From: Anaerolineae bacterium
GTDB taxonomy: Bacteria; Chloroflexota; Anaerolineae; Promineifilales; Promineifilaceae
Assembly (NCBI GenBank): GCA_023382655.1
Contig: JAHDWK010000028.1
Coordinates: 26,799 to 90,798, forward strand
Direction: 5' to 3'
DNA length: 64,000 nucleotides
Below are positions 63,946 to 64,000 of the stretch, piece after piece. The notes under the pieces were generated by a model, which was not told the DNA's origin, searched no databases, and saw nothing but the letters and a program-made list of their open reading frames with translations. Position numbers and translations under genes: made by a program. Every line of letters begins with the position of its first letter. Within the stretch, counting starts at the first letter, position 1.

Positions 63946-64000
63946 ATGGCAAAAGAAAAATTTGTACGGGGAAAACCTCACTGCAATATCGGGACAATCG
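63946..64000 (+). CDS. tuf: Elongation factor Tu, N-terminal fragment
   Basis: The frame opens with MAKEKFVRGKPHCNIGTI and leaves the window at the right edge. It matches the start of EF-Tu (usually MAKEKFERTKPHVNIGTIGH), which delivers aminoacyl-tRNA. AGGAG lies nine bases before the ATG. The order after fusA is the usual one. Confidence 0.93.
   Translation, partial: MAKEKFVRGKPHCNIGTI

Noticed and set aside
1..64000. CRISPR arrays, tRNA or rRNA genes
   Set aside because: I found no regularly spaced repeats with unique spacers, no cloverleaf with a GTTCRANYC arm, and no rRNA signatures. Short palindromic repeats account for the repetitive gaps.

Overview
The window is a stretch of about 56% GC chromosome. 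It most resembles an uncultured Anaerolineae-like Chloroflexota bacterium. The evidence is the large rpoB insertion of the type I associate with Anaerolineae, the many lipoproteins with Thr/Pro-rich linkers, a secreted beta-helix protein with an IYLP-type C-terminus, the ArsR-DUF2087 pair, DUF951, and big nSTAND1 proteins. The assignment is inference from gene content, not from a marker search. The strongest signal is the palindrome ACGGCCGT. I count about 140 copies by eye, roughly one per 450 bases, where base composition predicts one or two. It is spread through genes and gaps and resembles the HIP1 octamer of cyanobacteria. Inverted pairs of it also form four intrinsic terminators.

Layout. 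1-5.1 kb (minus strand): a partial lipoprotein, lgt (with an unusual inserted domain), a CDP-alcohol phosphatidyltransferase, dinB and a sugar-binding lipoprotein. 5.1-9.8 kb: a hairpin array, a membrane-anchored propeller protein, a small membrane protein and a GAF/PAS histidine kinase. 9.9-12.9 kb (minus): a secreted beta-helix/Calx-beta protein. 13-16.3 kb: a copper module csoR-copZ-copA with a readable promoter and CsoR-type operator. 16.5-19.7 kb: TerC, a PEBP lipoprotein and two membrane proteins. 19.8-21.8 kb: two ArsR-DUF2087 regulators behind a palindromic operator, then a SuoX-like Moco protein. 21.85-22.66 kb: an AT-rich Nudix gene with an attC-like palindrome.

24.0-32.6 kb holds the best candidate for an unusual biological system. 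It has three genes: an EAD-like adaptor, an nSTAND1-TM-FGE-like protein and an nSTAND1-TM-WD40 protein with 14 WD repeats. This looks like a membrane-anchored NTP-dependent conflict or sensing system. 32.6-41.5 kb: an IYD-like nitroreductase, an esterase, a glycosidase-like lipoprotein, two sugar ABC permeases, a PIG-V-like glycosyltransferase and malic enzyme. 41.7-45.7 kb is a low-ACGGCCGT island with a lipoprotein and the debris of Rhs polymorphic toxins: a metalloprotease tip, a second deleted tip with its SUFU immunity gene, a CopG-like antitoxin and a duplicated 120-bp block. 45.7-50.9 kb (minus): a DUF4097/DUF2089/SHOCT-like cluster behind a promoter that contains a perfect 12-bp inverted repeat. 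50.9-56.4 kb: a processive glycosyltransferase with DUF951, an M50 protease, an HD protein, a dehydrogenase and a GT4 glycosyltransferase.

56.4-64 kb: rpoB behind a consensus promoter and attenuator-like hairpin, then rpsL, rpsG, fusA and the start of tuf. rpoC is absent from its usual place after rpoB. Several dispersed palindromic repeat families fill the gaps and in places have entered genes (copA, rhs, dinB, the histidine kinase).
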